A stretch of DNA of 64,000 nucleotides from the NCBI RefSeq assembly GCF_014212055.1, contig NZ_JACJVO010000020.1, positions 124,001-188,000 of the forward strand, read 5' to 3'. Positions 52,936 to 61,773 of the stretch are shown here, piece after piece; the stretch's first letter is position 1; each line of letters starts with the position of its first letter. The position numbers and the translations under genes were made by a program. The notes beneath the pieces are model-generated. The model was not told the DNA's origin. It saw only the letters and a program-made list of their open reading frames with translations, and did not search any database. Source of the DNA: Cohnella zeiphila (lineage in GTDB: Bacteria > Bacillota > Bacilli > Paenibacillales > Paenibacillaceae).

Positions 52936-52967
52936 GAAAAGAAAAACCGCCGGTCAGGTTCCGGCGG
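52936..52967 (-). terminator. Terminator of hisJ
   Basis: CCGCCGG (52947-52953) pairs with CCGGCGG (52961-52967); the minus strand continues with TTTTTCTTTT. Confidence 0.8.
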
Positions 52968-52981
52968 CCGAACGGGGACGG

Positions 52982-53797
52982 TTACAGAGGCACGACGATT
53001 TTGTTCTTTTGGCGATAATAAACCCAACGCTTGAAGCCGATCTCCTTCAGCCGGGCTTTGACGAGCTCCCAGTCGTCCCCGACCCGGGTCGAGACGTGGG
53101 CGTCGGAGCCGAACGTGACGTCCGCGCCGAAGCGGAGCGCTCGCTCGAGAATGGCGTCCGACGGGTACCAGCCGCCGACATCCTTCGTCTTGCCGCTCGT
53201 ATTGATCTCGAGGGCGATATCGCGCTCGGCGACGGCTTTGAGCGCTTCGTCGATCGCGTCCTCGGCGCCCGCAATGTCGGAGAAGGCGGGGTAGTACCCC
53301 TTCATCGCGTCGATATGGCCGAGCACCTGGAACACCCCGCTATGCGCGGACTGCCGGATCAGTTCGAAATAATGCCGTTTCTCCTCCGGGTGCTTTTCGG
53401 CATCGAGCTTTTTCCAACGGTTGCGGTTGAAGATGCTGATCCCCCGCGTCTGGTGCACGGAGCCGATGACGTAATCGAACGGATATTTCTCGTAGATGGA
53501 GCGGTACAGTTCGATATGTTCGGGGAAAAAGTCCGACTCCACGCCCAGCAGCACTTCGATCCGGTCCTTATAGCGCTCCTTGAGCCGCAGCACTTCTTCG
53601 ACGTAATGGGCGAATTCGCTCTTGGCCATCGCGATTCCCGGCTGGTAGTGGTCCTCTTCCCGGAAGAAGTAGGGAGAATGATCGGAGATGCCGATCGCCG
53701 TCAGGCCTCCGTCGATCGCGGCCTTGATGTAATCTTCGATCTCGCCTTCCGCGTGTCCGCACCGGTAATGGTGCGTGTGCAAGTCGAATTTGTCCAT
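52982..53797 (-). CDS. hisJ: Histidinol-phosphatase (PHP family)
   Basis: A 271-residue PHP-domain protein. Metal ligands are suggested by FDLHTHHYRCGHA, ISDHSPYF, VESDFFPEH, HVIGSVHQTRG-like VIGSVHQTRG, LGHIDAM and GSDAHVS. Members remove phosphate from histidinol phosphate in histidine synthesis; some close relatives are general phosphoesterases. It follows a LysR gene by 28 bp on the same strand, an operon that is unusual for histidine genes. Confidence 0.85.
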   Translation of the reverse strand: MDKFDLHTHHYRCGHAEGEIEDYIKAAIDGGLTAIGISDHSPYFFREEDHYQPGIAMAKSEFAHYVEEVLRLKERYKDRIEVLLGVESDFFPEHIELYRSIYEKYPFDYVIGSVHQTRGISIFNRNRWKKLDAEKHPEEKRHYFELIRQSAHSGVFQVLGHIDAMKGYYPAFSDIAGAEDAIDEALKAVAERDIALEINTSGKTKDVGGWYPSDAILERALRFGADVTFGSDAHVSTRVGDDWELVKARLKEIGFKRWVYYRQKNKIVVPL

Positions 53798-53825
53798 GAT
53801 GGTCTCCTCCTTGGATGACGGTACG

Positions 53826-54731
53826 CTATTCGCTTCCGATGAATTGGTCTTCCGGCATTCCTTTGAGGTCGCTCAAAAATTTGCGCATCGCGCTGTTCTT
53901 ATAGCGGCCGGACTTGGTAATGACGCCGACGGGATGGGTCGCGTTCAGTTCGGCGACGGGAATCATCTTCAGCGTTCCCTGCTTGAGCTCGCTCGAGATG
54001 GATAGCTTCGAGACGAAGGCGGCCCCCAGATTGAGCTCGACCATCCGCTTCACTTCTTCGCTGCTGCTCAGCTCCAAGGCGGGACTCGGAACCGGCAGAT
54101 TGTGCTCCCGGAAAATCCGGTCGACGAACCGGCGGCCTTGCGTATCGGGAGACAGCAGAATGAGCGGAACGTCCTTCAGCATTCCGACCGTGATCCGGTC
54201 CAACGAGGCGAGCGGGTGCGCGGGGGAGACGACGAGCTCGAACGTGTCGTAGTAGAGCACCGAGGTCTCGACATGCGGGCTTCTCTCGGTCAGGTAGCCG
54301 ATCCCGATGTCGACCGAGCCGTTTTCCACGCTGGCCAGCACTTGCGAAGAGGGCATGGACAGAATCGACGTCTTGATGAGCGGGAACTGGTTCTGGAAGT
54401 AAGACAGCACCCGGGGCAGGATCTGAATGGCGATGGACGTCGTCGTTCCGAGGATGATCTTGCCTTGCGGATTGTCGTCGAGATCGGACAGCTTCTGCTT
54501 CAGTTCCTCCACGATCGATAAGATGCGTTCCGCATGCTCCAGGAATACCTCTCCCCGATCGGTTAGCGTAACTGGGTGGTTGCGGTCGACCAGGACGGTC
54601 TTGAACTCGTCCTCCAGGCTCTTGATTTGCGCGGACACGGCAGGCTGAGTCAGGTTGAGCATCTCGCCCGCCTTGCGGAAACTGAGCGTCTTGGCAATGG
54701 TAAGCATCGTTTCCAACTGGCTGATGTTCAA
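53826..54731 (-). CDS. LysR-family transcriptional regulator
   Basis: A 301-residue regulator: TLSFRKAGEMLNLTQPAVSAQIKSLE is the helix-turn-helix, followed by an effector domain with IILGTTTSIAIQILPRVLSYF at its start. It is most like CysL/YwfK-type regulators. The upstream region contains TTATC-N15-GATAA (about 54757-54781), possibly its own site. It forms an operon with hisJ and is divergent from the MFS gene. Confidence 0.9.
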   Translation of the reverse strand: MNISQLETMLTIAKTLSFRKAGEMLNLTQPAVSAQIKSLEDEFKTVLVDRNHPVTLTDRGEVFLEHAERILSIVEELKQKLSDLDDNPQGKIILGTTTSIAIQILPRVLSYFQNQFPLIKTSILSMPSSQVLASVENGSVDIGIGYLTERSPHVETSVLYYDTFELVVSPAHPLASLDRITVGMLKDVPLILLSPDTQGRRFVDRIFREHNLPVPSPALELSSSEEVKRMVELNLGAAFVSKLSISSELKQGTLKMIPVAELNATHPVGVITKSGRYKNSAMRKFLSDLKGMPEDQFIGSE

Positions 54732-54935
54732 CGAACCGCCTCCTTAATCCAAAAAACTTATCGGCGTTGCGGCAAGGGATAAATTCCTTTTGTATAAGTT
54801 ACCCTCATTATAGGCCATTTCGGAAAAGGGAGCAAAACAGGATAAGATACCCCCCAAGTGACACTTAGCTTCGAAGCTGACTCAGGTACTTTGCGGGGAC
54901 CCCGGAAACGAGTGGAGAAAAAAAGGAAATGGGTC

Positions 54936-54990
54936 TTGATATTTACTCAAACTTGAGTATAATCAGGGAGCGGATAATCAAATTTGAGTA
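54936..54990 (+). promoter_or_regulatory. MFS/PadR promoter with two operator palindromes
   Basis: TTGATA (54936-54941), 16-bp spacer, TATAAT (54958-54963). TACTCAAACTTGAGTA (54944-54959), with perfect 7-bp arms, fills the spacer. A second copy with two changes, TAATCAAATTTGAGTA, is at 54975-54990, 31 bp downstream, so on the same helical face. Likely target of the PadR-type regulator encoded downstream. Confidence 0.7.
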
Positions 54991-55012
54991 TGTCCAAGGG
55001 AGAGAGAAACAG

Positions 55013-56599
55013 ATGGATACCAAAAAAAGCAGCACCCGCCTCGTCATCGCGGGACTGCTCCTGGGACTGTTCATGGCCGCGCTCGATCAGACGATCGTGT
55101 CCACGGCCATGACGAAGATTATCGAGAAGCTCGGCGGACTCGACAAGTTCGTCTGGGTGTACTCGGCCTACATGATCGCGATGGTCGTCGCCACCCCGAT
55201 CTTCGGCAAGCTGTCCGACATGTTCGGGCGCAAACGGTTTTTCCTGATGGGAATCACGCTGTTCCTGATCGGATCGATCCTGTGCGGAACGGCGCAGAAC
55301 ATGGATCAGCTGATCATCTACCGCGCGCTTCAAGGGATCGGCGGCGGCGCGCTGATGCCGATCGTGTTCACGATTATTTTCGACCTGTTCCCTCAAGAGA
55401 AGCGCGGCAAAATGATGGGGCTCTTCGGAGCGGTATTCGGCCTGTCGAGCGTGTTCGGTCCGATCATGGGCGCGACGATCACCGACAACATCAGCTGGCG
55501 CTGGATCTTCTACATCAACGTTCCGATCGGCGTTCTGGCGTTCGCGTTCATTCTGGCCGGCTACCACGAGTCTGCGAACCGGCGCAAGCAGGTAATCGAC
55601 TGGCTGGGCGCGATTTTGCTCGCCGGAGCGATTCTGTCGCTGATGTTCGGCCTGGAGCTCGGCGGCACGGACGGCTGGGCGTGGGGCTCCTGGAAGACCG
55701 TCTCGCTGTTCGTCGCATCGGGCGCATTGCTTCTGCTCTTCCTGTGGGCGGAAGCGAAAGCCAAAGACCCGATCATCGCTCTTGGCCTGTTCAAAGGACG
55801 CCTGTTCACGAGCAGCATGATGATCAGCCTGCTGTACGGGGGCGTCATGATCGCCGCCGCGACCTACATTCCGCTGTTCATCCAAGGCGTCTTCCACAAG
55901 ACGGCCACCCAGACCAGCACCGTGCTCACCCCGATGATGCTCGGCGTCGTCGTCAGCAGCCAGATCGGCGGCCGCTTCGCCACCAAGTTCAGGTTCCGCG
56001 ACTCGATGGTCGCGTCCGCCCTTACGCTGCTCGTCGGGTGCGCGCTGCTCGGCTTCGCGATGGATCTGTCGACCAGCCGGCTCGTCATCACGCTGTACAT
56101 GGTCGTCGTCGGTCTCGGCATGGGCATCTCGTTCTCGCTGCTCAACATCTCGACGCTCAGCTCGGTGCCTCCGCAGTATAAAGGGTCGGCGTCGTCGCTC
56201 ATTACGTTCTTCCGGACGATCGGTTCGGCGGTGGGCGTCACCGTTTTCGGCGCGCTGCAGAAGGGCCATTTCCAATCCGCGGTCAAGTCGATGCCGGGCG
56301 CGAATCCGGAGATGGCGGGACAGATCAAGAGCGGCCAGGCGCTGCTCGACCCGGCTCTCCAAGCGAAGATGGGCATTCCGGCCGACGTGCTGAACACGCT
56401 GCTGACGAAGCTGGGCGACTCGATCATCTATATTTTCCAATGGTCGGTCATTCTGCCGATCGGCGCCCTGATCTTCGCCCTCCTTATGGGCAAAGCCCGT
56501 CTACCGGCCCCGCAAGCGGCCGCTCCGGGCGGCGGCGGCGGATCGCATGGCGGAGGAGACGCGGCGAAAAAGCCCGAGCCGTCTTTTCAGCGGAGCTGA
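55013..56599 (+). CDS. MFS multidrug transporter, DHA2 family
   Basis: About 528 residues from ATG 55013 (MDTKKSSTRLVIAG); the longer frame runs through the promoter. Fourteen membrane segments; LFMAALDQTIVSTAMTKI (D1), GKLSDMFGRKRFFL (motif A) and GIGGGALMPIVF (motif C). The Gly/Ser/His-rich tail (residues ~495-515) is unusual. The PadR gene follows 6 bp later, so regulator and pump are co-transcribed. Confidence 0.93.
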   Translation: MDTKKSSTRLVIAGLLLGLFMAALDQTIVSTAMTKIIEKLGGLDKFVWVYSAYMIAMVVATPIFGKLSDMFGRKRFFLMGITLFLIGSILCGTAQNMDQLIIYRALQGIGGGALMPIVFTIIFDLFPQEKRGKMMGLFGAVFGLSSVFGPIMGATITDNISWRWIFYINVPIGVLAFAFILAGYHESANRRKQVIDWLGAILLAGAILSLMFGLELGGTDGWAWGSWKTVSLFVASGALLLLFLWAEAKAKDPIIALGLFKGRLFTSSMMISLLYGGVMIAAATYIPLFIQGVFHKTATQTSTVLTPMMLGVVVSSQIGGRFATKFRFRDSMVASALTLLVGCALLGFAMDLSTSRLVITLYMVVVGLGMGISFSLLNISTLSSVPPQYKGSASSLITFFRTIGSAVGVTVFGALQKGHFQSAVKSMPGANPEMAGQIKSGQALLDPALQAKMGIPADVLNTLLTKLGDSIIYIFQWSVILPIGALIFALLMGKARLPAPQAAAPGGGGGSHGGGDAAKKPEPSFQRS

Positions 56600-56605
56600 C
56601 GCGCC

Positions 56606-57187
56606 ATGTCCATGAAGATGATGGTGCTCGGCCTGCTGATGGAGTATGACCGCCATCCGTACGACATGAGGCAGGCCATCAATGACCGCAATTGGAACTA
56701 TGCATTCAAATTGAGGGACGGCTCGCTTTATTACGCGGTCGATCAGCTTCGCGAGAGCGGGCTGATCGAAGCTTCGGAAGTGGTGCCCGTTCCCGGGGAG
56801 CATCGGCCGGACAAGACGATTTACCGCATTACGGAAGCCGGCCGCGAGAAGTTCCTGGAGCTGTTCTATGCGCAGTTGGAGCAGAGCGCCTATCCGCAGC
56901 ATCCGATGATGATGGCGATGCCTTTCTTGAGGCACGCCAATCAGGAGCGGATCGCGGAGATCGCCGAGCGCCAACTGGAAGCTTGCCGGAAGCGAATCGA
57001 GAAGATGGAAGCCAAGCTTCAGGAACGCGGGAATATCATGCCCAGCAGTTCGAAGCGCATGCTGGACGGCATGATTCTGTATGGCCGGGCAGAGTTGGCG
57101 TGGCTTACGGATACGCTGGAAGAGGCGCGCTCCGGCCGCTTCGCCGAAGAGCGCGGTCCCGACGGCAAGTGGCGAAAGATCGACTAG
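56606..57187 (+). CDS. PadR-family transcriptional regulator
   Basis: A 193-residue regulator. The winged helix is at the N-terminus: MVLGLLMEYDRHPYDMRQAI, GSLYYAVDQLRESGLIE, YRITEAGREKF; the C-terminal helices dimerise. PadR proteins often repress drug or phenolic-acid export genes and bind palindromes in the promoter, which fits the TACTCAA/TTGAGTA pair at 54944-54990. A TTTT-poor terminator follows. Confidence 0.92.
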   Translation: MSMKMMVLGLLMEYDRHPYDMRQAINDRNWNYAFKLRDGSLYYAVDQLRESGLIEASEVVPVPGEHRPDKTIYRITEAGREKFLELFYAQLEQSAYPQHPMMMAMPFLRHANQERIAEIAERQLEACRKRIEKMEAKLQERGNIMPSSSKRMLDGMILYGRAELAWLTDTLEEARSGRFAEERGPDGKWRKID

Positions 57188-57209
57188 CATACGGAGTAGT
57201 ACAGGGAGG

Positions 57210-57251
57210 CGATTCTTCCGGCACGAGCGGGTGCCGGAGGAATCGTCTTTT
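57210..57251 (+). terminator. Terminator of the MFS-PadR operon
   Basis: CGATTCTTCCGGCAC (57210-57224) pairs with GTGCCGGAGGAATCG (57231-57245), one G-T, then TCTTTT. Confidence 0.8.
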
Positions 57252-57262
57252 GGCGTGCGGAA

Positions 57263-58228
57263 TTAACTTTCGAAGTAATGACCTTGCTCGATATCCTCCA
57301 TCAGCGCAGGTTGTACGGGCCGCCATCCCAATCGCTCCTGAGTCAAAGCGCTCGACACCGGGTTGTCGGTCGATGCGAACGTTCCGAGCCAGCCGAAGTG
57401 CGAACCTGCTTTATCGACGCCTATGCCGGCCACGGGCAAGTTCAAGCGGCGGCCGATGACGCCGGCGATATCGCGAAAGGGAACGCCTTCGTCTGCCACC
57501 GCATGAAGGCGCGATCCGGCCGGAGCTTTCTCCAGGGCGAGCCTGAACAGGTTTGCCGCATCGAGGCGATGCACGGCGGGCCAGCGGTTGGCCCCGGCTC
57601 CTACGTAGGCGGAGATGCCCTTCTTGCGAGCAATGCCGATCAGGCTGGGGAATAAGCCATGCTTATCGTCATGGCTGTGCACGAGCGGGGGGATGCGCAC
57701 GATCGAGGAGCGAATTCCCCGTTTGGCTAACGCCAGCGTCGCTGCTTCCGAAGGGATGCGCAGTTTTCCTGCGGATGTAGGATCGGGCGCGTCGTCTTCC
57801 GTTCCGAGCCGGTTCGGCGCGAGGGTCATGGTCGGCATGGCGACGACAAGAGCGCGGTCGCGCCCCGCGAGCGCGGCGCCGAGCGTCTCGACGGCGCGCC
57901 GGTCCGTCTCGACGGCCGCCGTCATGAATCTCAATGCCGCATGGCGCGGGCTGCCCCCGAGCAAAATCCGAAGGCGAGTGGAGAGACTCGCATGGGAGAA
58001 CTTGTGGAAAAAGGCCGTATGAATAACGCCGTCCGCGTCGGCGGCGCCCCTACTCAGGCATTCCGGGTTCTCGATCGAACCCACACGTGCCTGGGCCCCT
58101 GCGGCCATGAGCCGATTGGCCGCCTCTTCGGAACGAACAAGACCGACGACCTGATGCCCTGCTTCGATAAGCTCGCGAACAATCGCCGATCCAATGAACC
58201 CGGACGCCCCGGTGACAAATACGCGCAT
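57263..58228 (-). CDS. NAD(P)-dependent epimerase/dehydratase (atypical SDR)
   Basis: A 321-residue extended SDR: FVTGASGFIGSAIVREL (GxxGxxG nucleotide loop), VVGLVRSEEAANRL. No clear YxxxK; the region near residue 170 reads SEAATLALAKRGIRSSIVRIP, as in many atypical NmrA/YwnB-like or ylbE members. Function unclear, perhaps a reductase. The next gene on this strand upstream is an AraC regulator ending 174 bp away, with a terminator between. Confidence 0.85.
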   Translation of the reverse strand: MRVFVTGASGFIGSAIVRELIEAGHQVVGLVRSEEAANRLMAAGAQARVGSIENPECLSRGAADADGVIHTAFFHKFSHASLSTRLRILLGGSPRHAALRFMTAAVETDRRAVETLGAALAGRDRALVVAMPTMTLAPNRLGTEDDAPDPTSAGKLRIPSEAATLALAKRGIRSSIVRIPPLVHSHDDKHGLFPSLIGIARKKGISAYVGAGANRWPAVHRLDAANLFRLALEKAPAGSRLHAVADEGVPFRDIAGVIGRRLNLPVAGIGVDKAGSHFGWLGTFASTDNPVSSALTQERLGWRPVQPALMEDIEQGHYFES

Positions 58229-58351
58229 AGGATGTCCTCCTCTTTCAGTCGAGTAACTAGGCTTAGTATAGAAAGAATCCTGCCTGGATCTTTGCCACTT
58301 CCGGGCAACTTCTTGTCTGATTCAACGGAATGCGATCCGGCCCTGACGGCG

Positions 58352-58387
58352 GAAAAAGAAAACCCGCCAAGCCCTAGGGCCGCGGGT
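58352..58387 (-). terminator. Terminator of the AraC gene
   Basis: On the minus strand ACCCGC...GCGGGT pair (58387 to 58362), then TTTTCTTTTT. Confidence 0.75.
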
Positions 58388-58402
58388 GCGAGGATCTGCC
58401 GG

Positions 58403-59338
58403 TCATGGTTGACGCCATCTGGCGATATCCCTGCTTGGAGGGTTGCCGAAAAAACGGCTGTAATCCCGGCTGAACTGGGAATCGCTCACGTACCCTACCA
58501 GCCGGCATGCCCTCGTTGCGTCCGTTTGGCCGGACAGCATCAAACGCCTGGCTTCTTGAAGGCGCAGCGCTTTCTGGTACTGCAAAGGACTCATCGCCGT
58601 GACGGACTTGAAATGCTCGCGAAACGTCGTCTCGCTCATATGGACCATTTCGGCCAACTCCGCGACCTTGAACGGTTGGGAGAAATGGCTCCGGAGCCAG
58701 TCGATCGCTTTCGCGACGCGCTGCACGCCGGAGTCCGCGAATCCAGTCTCGGCAAGGTATACGCCGATGGGGCTGCGCAGGAGCCGAATCAAAATCTCTT
58801 CCGCCACGAGAGGGGCAAGCCATTTGGCATCGCCGGGATCGGACAGGCAGCGGACCAGTCTGGCCACGGCATTGATCGTATCCGGATCGGCGTCCGTGAC
58901 ATAACCCGCCCTTCTGTTGCGAACCGTCGGCAATCCCTGCGGATACACCTTCAGGACCGATTCGGCGGTCTTTTGCGGGTCGAGAAGCAGCCCCACGCCC
59001 AAAAACGGATCGGAAGGGCCGGCCTGAACGGTCTGCATGGTTACCGGCAAGGCAACGGGGGTAACGAAAATTCGCGCCCCGCCGTACTCATAGATCTCCT
59101 GGCCTACCTTAACGATCTTTTTCCCTTGCGCGGCAATGCCGACAGCGGGCGAATAGATCGTATGGAAGCTATCTGCAACGTCTATTTGCGAATACCGATT
59201 GAGGTACAACCCGGGGATGCGACCGCCAAAAGCCCCGTCATGCGGAGTATGAGCGTCGATCAGGCTTGCCAACCGGGCTGTCTCCCGTTCGATCGGTTCT
59301 GCGGCTTTGCCCGCCGAATGCTCATGGAACGTCCTCAT
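58403..59338 (-). CDS. AraC-family transcriptional regulator (AraC_N type)
   Basis: About 311 residues from ATG 59338. The N-terminal AraC_N-type cupin domain (SPAVGIAAQGKKIVKVGQEIYEYG) precedes a double helix-turn-helix: FKVAELAEMVHMSETTFREHFK and GYVSDSQFSRDYSRFFGNPPS. AGGAG is about 13 bp upstream, a long spacing. Members often control short-chain oxidoreductases; here an epimerase gene lies downstream. Divergent from the UMF1 transporter gene. Confidence 0.9.
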   Translation of the reverse strand: MRTFHEHSAGKAAEPIERETARLASLIDAHTPHDGAFGGRIPGLYLNRYSQIDVADSFHTIYSPAVGIAAQGKKIVKVGQEIYEYGGARIFVTPVALPVTMQTVQAGPSDPFLGVGLLLDPQKTAESVLKVYPQGLPTVRNRRAGYVTDADPDTINAVARLVRCLSDPGDAKWLAPLVAEEILIRLLRSPIGVYLAETGFADSGVQRVAKAIDWLRSHFSQPFKVAELAEMVHMSETTFREHFKSVTAMSPLQYQKALRLQEARRLMLSGQTDATRACRLVGYVSDSQFSRDYSRFFGNPPSRDIARWRQP

Positions 59339-59398
59339 CGTTACGATACAACTCCTAAGTGTTTCTTGTTGCTTATACCATAACACACGGCCCTTTCC

Positions 59399-59421
59399 TT
59401 CGAAATCCCCGTCGGTCAGGA
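59399..59421 (+). repeat. Dispersed copy of the 22-bp element
   Basis: TTCGAAATCCCCGTCGGTCA plus GGA differs at two positions from the element at 44392-44415. It lies between divergent genes (AraC and UMF1 MFS). Confidence 0.65.
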
Positions 59422-59538
59422 CGCTTTTCGAAAGCCGAAAAGAACATTAAATCCGTGTAAACTTTCCTCCGGCGGACAGGAAACGTCCCGTCGTCGTCGA
59501 AATGAATGGTCACAACCACTACGCGAGGAGAGTTTCCT

Positions 59539-60834
59539 TTGCAGGACGATAAAAAATCGGTGCGCGCCTGGATCTGGTACGATTGGGCGAATTCCGCGTT
59601 CGCCACTACGATCATGGCGGCGGTCATGCCGACCTTTTACGGCAGCGTCGCGGCAGCCGGCGTGAAGGGGGCCAGCTCCTATTGGGGCTTCACCCAGACG
59701 ATCGCGGCAGTGCTCGTGGCCGTTCTGTCGCCGTTGCTCGGCGCGATCGCGGACCAGGCGGGCGCCAAGAAGAAGTTCCTCCGCGTCTTCTCCTGGATCG
59801 GCGCGCTCGCATGCGCCGCCATGCTCGGCATCGGCGAGGGCGACTGGCTGCTCGCTTCCATTCTCGTCATCATCGGGATGATCGGCTTCGGGACGGGAAG
59901 CGCGTTCTACGATGCGCTGCTCAACGATGTCGTCCCGCCGGCCCGGCGGGAGACCGTCAGCGCGCAAGGGTATGCGATGGGCTACCTGGGCGGAGGAATT
60001 CTGCTCGCGCTCGACCTCGCGATCATCCTGAAGCCGGAGCTGTTCGGCATCCCGGACACCGCCACGGCATCGCGAATCTCCTTCTTCTCGGTAGCCGTTT
60101 GGTGGATCGTGTTTTCGCTGCCGCTGTTCCGCCATGTGACCGAGCCCGGGCGAACGGATGGCGTCCGCACCAAGGCGGCGGAGCTTGTCAAAGAAGGCGC
60201 GGCAAGACTGAAGGACACGCTGTTCGGCATTCGGCGCTATCCCGAGCTGTTCAAGTTCATGCTCGCCTACTGGTTCTTCTTCGACGGGATCAACACGGTC
60301 ATCGTCATGGCGACAAGCTACGGAACCGACATCGGCATCGGCCAAAGCCAATTGATCGGCGCCCTCCTCATCACCCAGATCGTCGGCTTTCCCGCGACCT
60401 GGCTGTTCGGCCGCCTCGCGAACCGGATCGGCGGGAAAACGATGCTGTACGCTTCGCTCGCGACGTACCTGGTCATCGTCGTGCTCGGCTACTTCATGAC
60501 GACGGCGCTGCATTTCTTCGCGCTGGCGATTCTGGTCGGCCTCGTCCAGGGCGGCGCCCAATCGACGTCCCGGGCGATTTACAGCCGAATGATTCCGCCC
60601 GGCCGCACGGCCGAATTCAACGGCTTCCTCAGCTTCTCCAGCCGCTTCTTCTCGCTGCTGGGCCCGCTCGTCTTCGGCGTCGTAGGGCTCGCGACCGGGT
60701 CCAGCCGGCCGGCGCTGCTGGCGATCGCCGCGTTTTTCGTGATCGGCATCGCGCTTCTGACCCTCGTCGATCTCGACAAGGGCCGAGCGGAAGCCATCTC
60801 TTCCACGGGGCAGGAGACGGCGCTTCCTTTCTGA
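59539..60834 (+). CDS. MFS transporter of the UMF1/Atg22-like family
   Basis: About 431 residues from TTG 59539, 6 bp after CGAGGAGAG. About 12 membrane segments; RAWIWYDWANSAFATTIMAA is the hallmark N-terminal motif of this family (YDWANSAF), and SLYDALLNDV-like FYDALLNDVVPPARRETVSAQG the loop. Yeast Atg22 exports amino acids from the vacuole; bacterial substrates are unknown (YxiO in Bacillus). Confidence 0.9.
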   Translation: MQDDKKSVRAWIWYDWANSAFATTIMAAVMPTFYGSVAAAGVKGASSYWGFTQTIAAVLVAVLSPLLGAIADQAGAKKKFLRVFSWIGALACAAMLGIGEGDWLLASILVIIGMIGFGTGSAFYDALLNDVVPPARRETVSAQGYAMGYLGGGILLALDLAIILKPELFGIPDTATASRISFFSVAVWWIVFSLPLFRHVTEPGRTDGVRTKAAELVKEGAARLKDTLFGIRRYPELFKFMLAYWFFFDGINTVIVMATSYGTDIGIGQSQLIGALLITQIVGFPATWLFGRLANRIGGKTMLYASLATYLVIVVLGYFMTTALHFFALAILVGLVQGGAQSTSRAIYSRMIPPGRTAEFNGFLSFSSRFFSLLGPLVFGVVGLATGSSRPALLAIAAFFVIGIALLTLVDLDKGRAEAISSTGQETALPF

Positions 60835-61090
60835 TTTTTTACCCTCTGTTTTTTCTTTGTCTCTCGGTAAATATGCCTAGCGATTGGGCACTTCGGATCA
60901 GTCGGGCGACGAAATGGAGTCATATTTCGACATTTCGTCCCCCATTCAACGGCGTTATTAATCCGTAGGTCCCACAATTTGTCCAAAAAAAGGTATACTT
61001 GCTCCTAGGAATTAAGTATAATGGAGGTAACGCATACCGGATAGCAAGTTCCGGGAGTTTCAGATTAAGCTTAGGGGGCGCCGTTCCGAC

Positions 61091-61549
61091 ATGAAGGCAG
61101 AATACATCAACCCGTTTTTGGAGTCCGCGCGCAACGTTATCGAGCAAATGGTGCAGATCAGGCCCAGCACCGGCCAGCTGGCGATCAAGGACATCCAGCT
61201 CATCGATCACTACGTCTGGATTGAGATTGGAATGAGCGGCCAGATGAGCGGGAACATCGTATTCGGATTGAGCGAATCCGTCGCATTGAAGATGATATCG
61301 GCGATGATGGGGGGCTTCGTCATAACGGAGATCGACGAGATGGGCAAGAGCGCGATCTCTGAACTCGGCAACATGATCAGCGGCAATGCCAGCACGCTGC
61401 TGTACAACCAGGGCGTTCAAGTCGATATTACGCCGCCCCGCGTCCTTCACGCCGATATCGCCAGGGATTTGAAGACGGGCAAGGCATTGGCCGTTCCGCT
61501 GATCATGGACGGAATCGGCGAGATGGAGATTCAAGTGCTGATTGCATAA
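61091..61549 (+). CDS. cheX: Chemotaxis phosphatase CheX
   Basis: A 152-residue protein of the CheC/CheX/FliY phosphatase family. It has one E-x2-N active-site motif, SAISELGNMISGNAS (Glu, Asn), and the NIVFGLSESVALKMISAMMGG helix. CheX dephosphorylates CheY-P. MKAEYINPFLESARNV at the N-terminus is typical. TATAAT at about 61015-61020 may be its -10. Single gene. Confidence 0.93.
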   Translation: MKAEYINPFLESARNVIEQMVQIRPSTGQLAIKDIQLIDHYVWIEIGMSGQMSGNIVFGLSESVALKMISAMMGGFVITEIDEMGKSAISELGNMISGNASTLLYNQGVQVDITPPRVLHADIARDLKTGKALAVPLIMDGIGEMEIQVLIA

Positions 61550-61571
61550 CGCGATCGACAGCCGGTCGGAT

Positions 61572-61600
61572 TTGCGAATCGGCCGCGCCGCCATTATACT
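61572..61600 (+). promoter_or_regulatory. Promoter of the SDR-helicase operon
   Basis: TTGCGA (61572-61577), 17-bp spacer, TATACT (61595-61600). A GAGCCCC/GGGGCTC hairpin (61612-61629) with only TTT after it lies at the very 5' end of the transcript. Confidence 0.55.
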
Positions 61601-61773
61601 GAGGATGAACGGAGCCCCGGAAGGGGCTCTTTGCATGATGCGAATACGGTGCGGAACGGACAGGACCGTCAGAACCATGGGTTTGACGGATTTTGATGCC
61701 TTCCGGAAGCTGCGTGCGCTGAAAGTCCCGGCTGAGAGCGGGACTTCGGCGGGAAGGAACGGAGGGATCGGCC

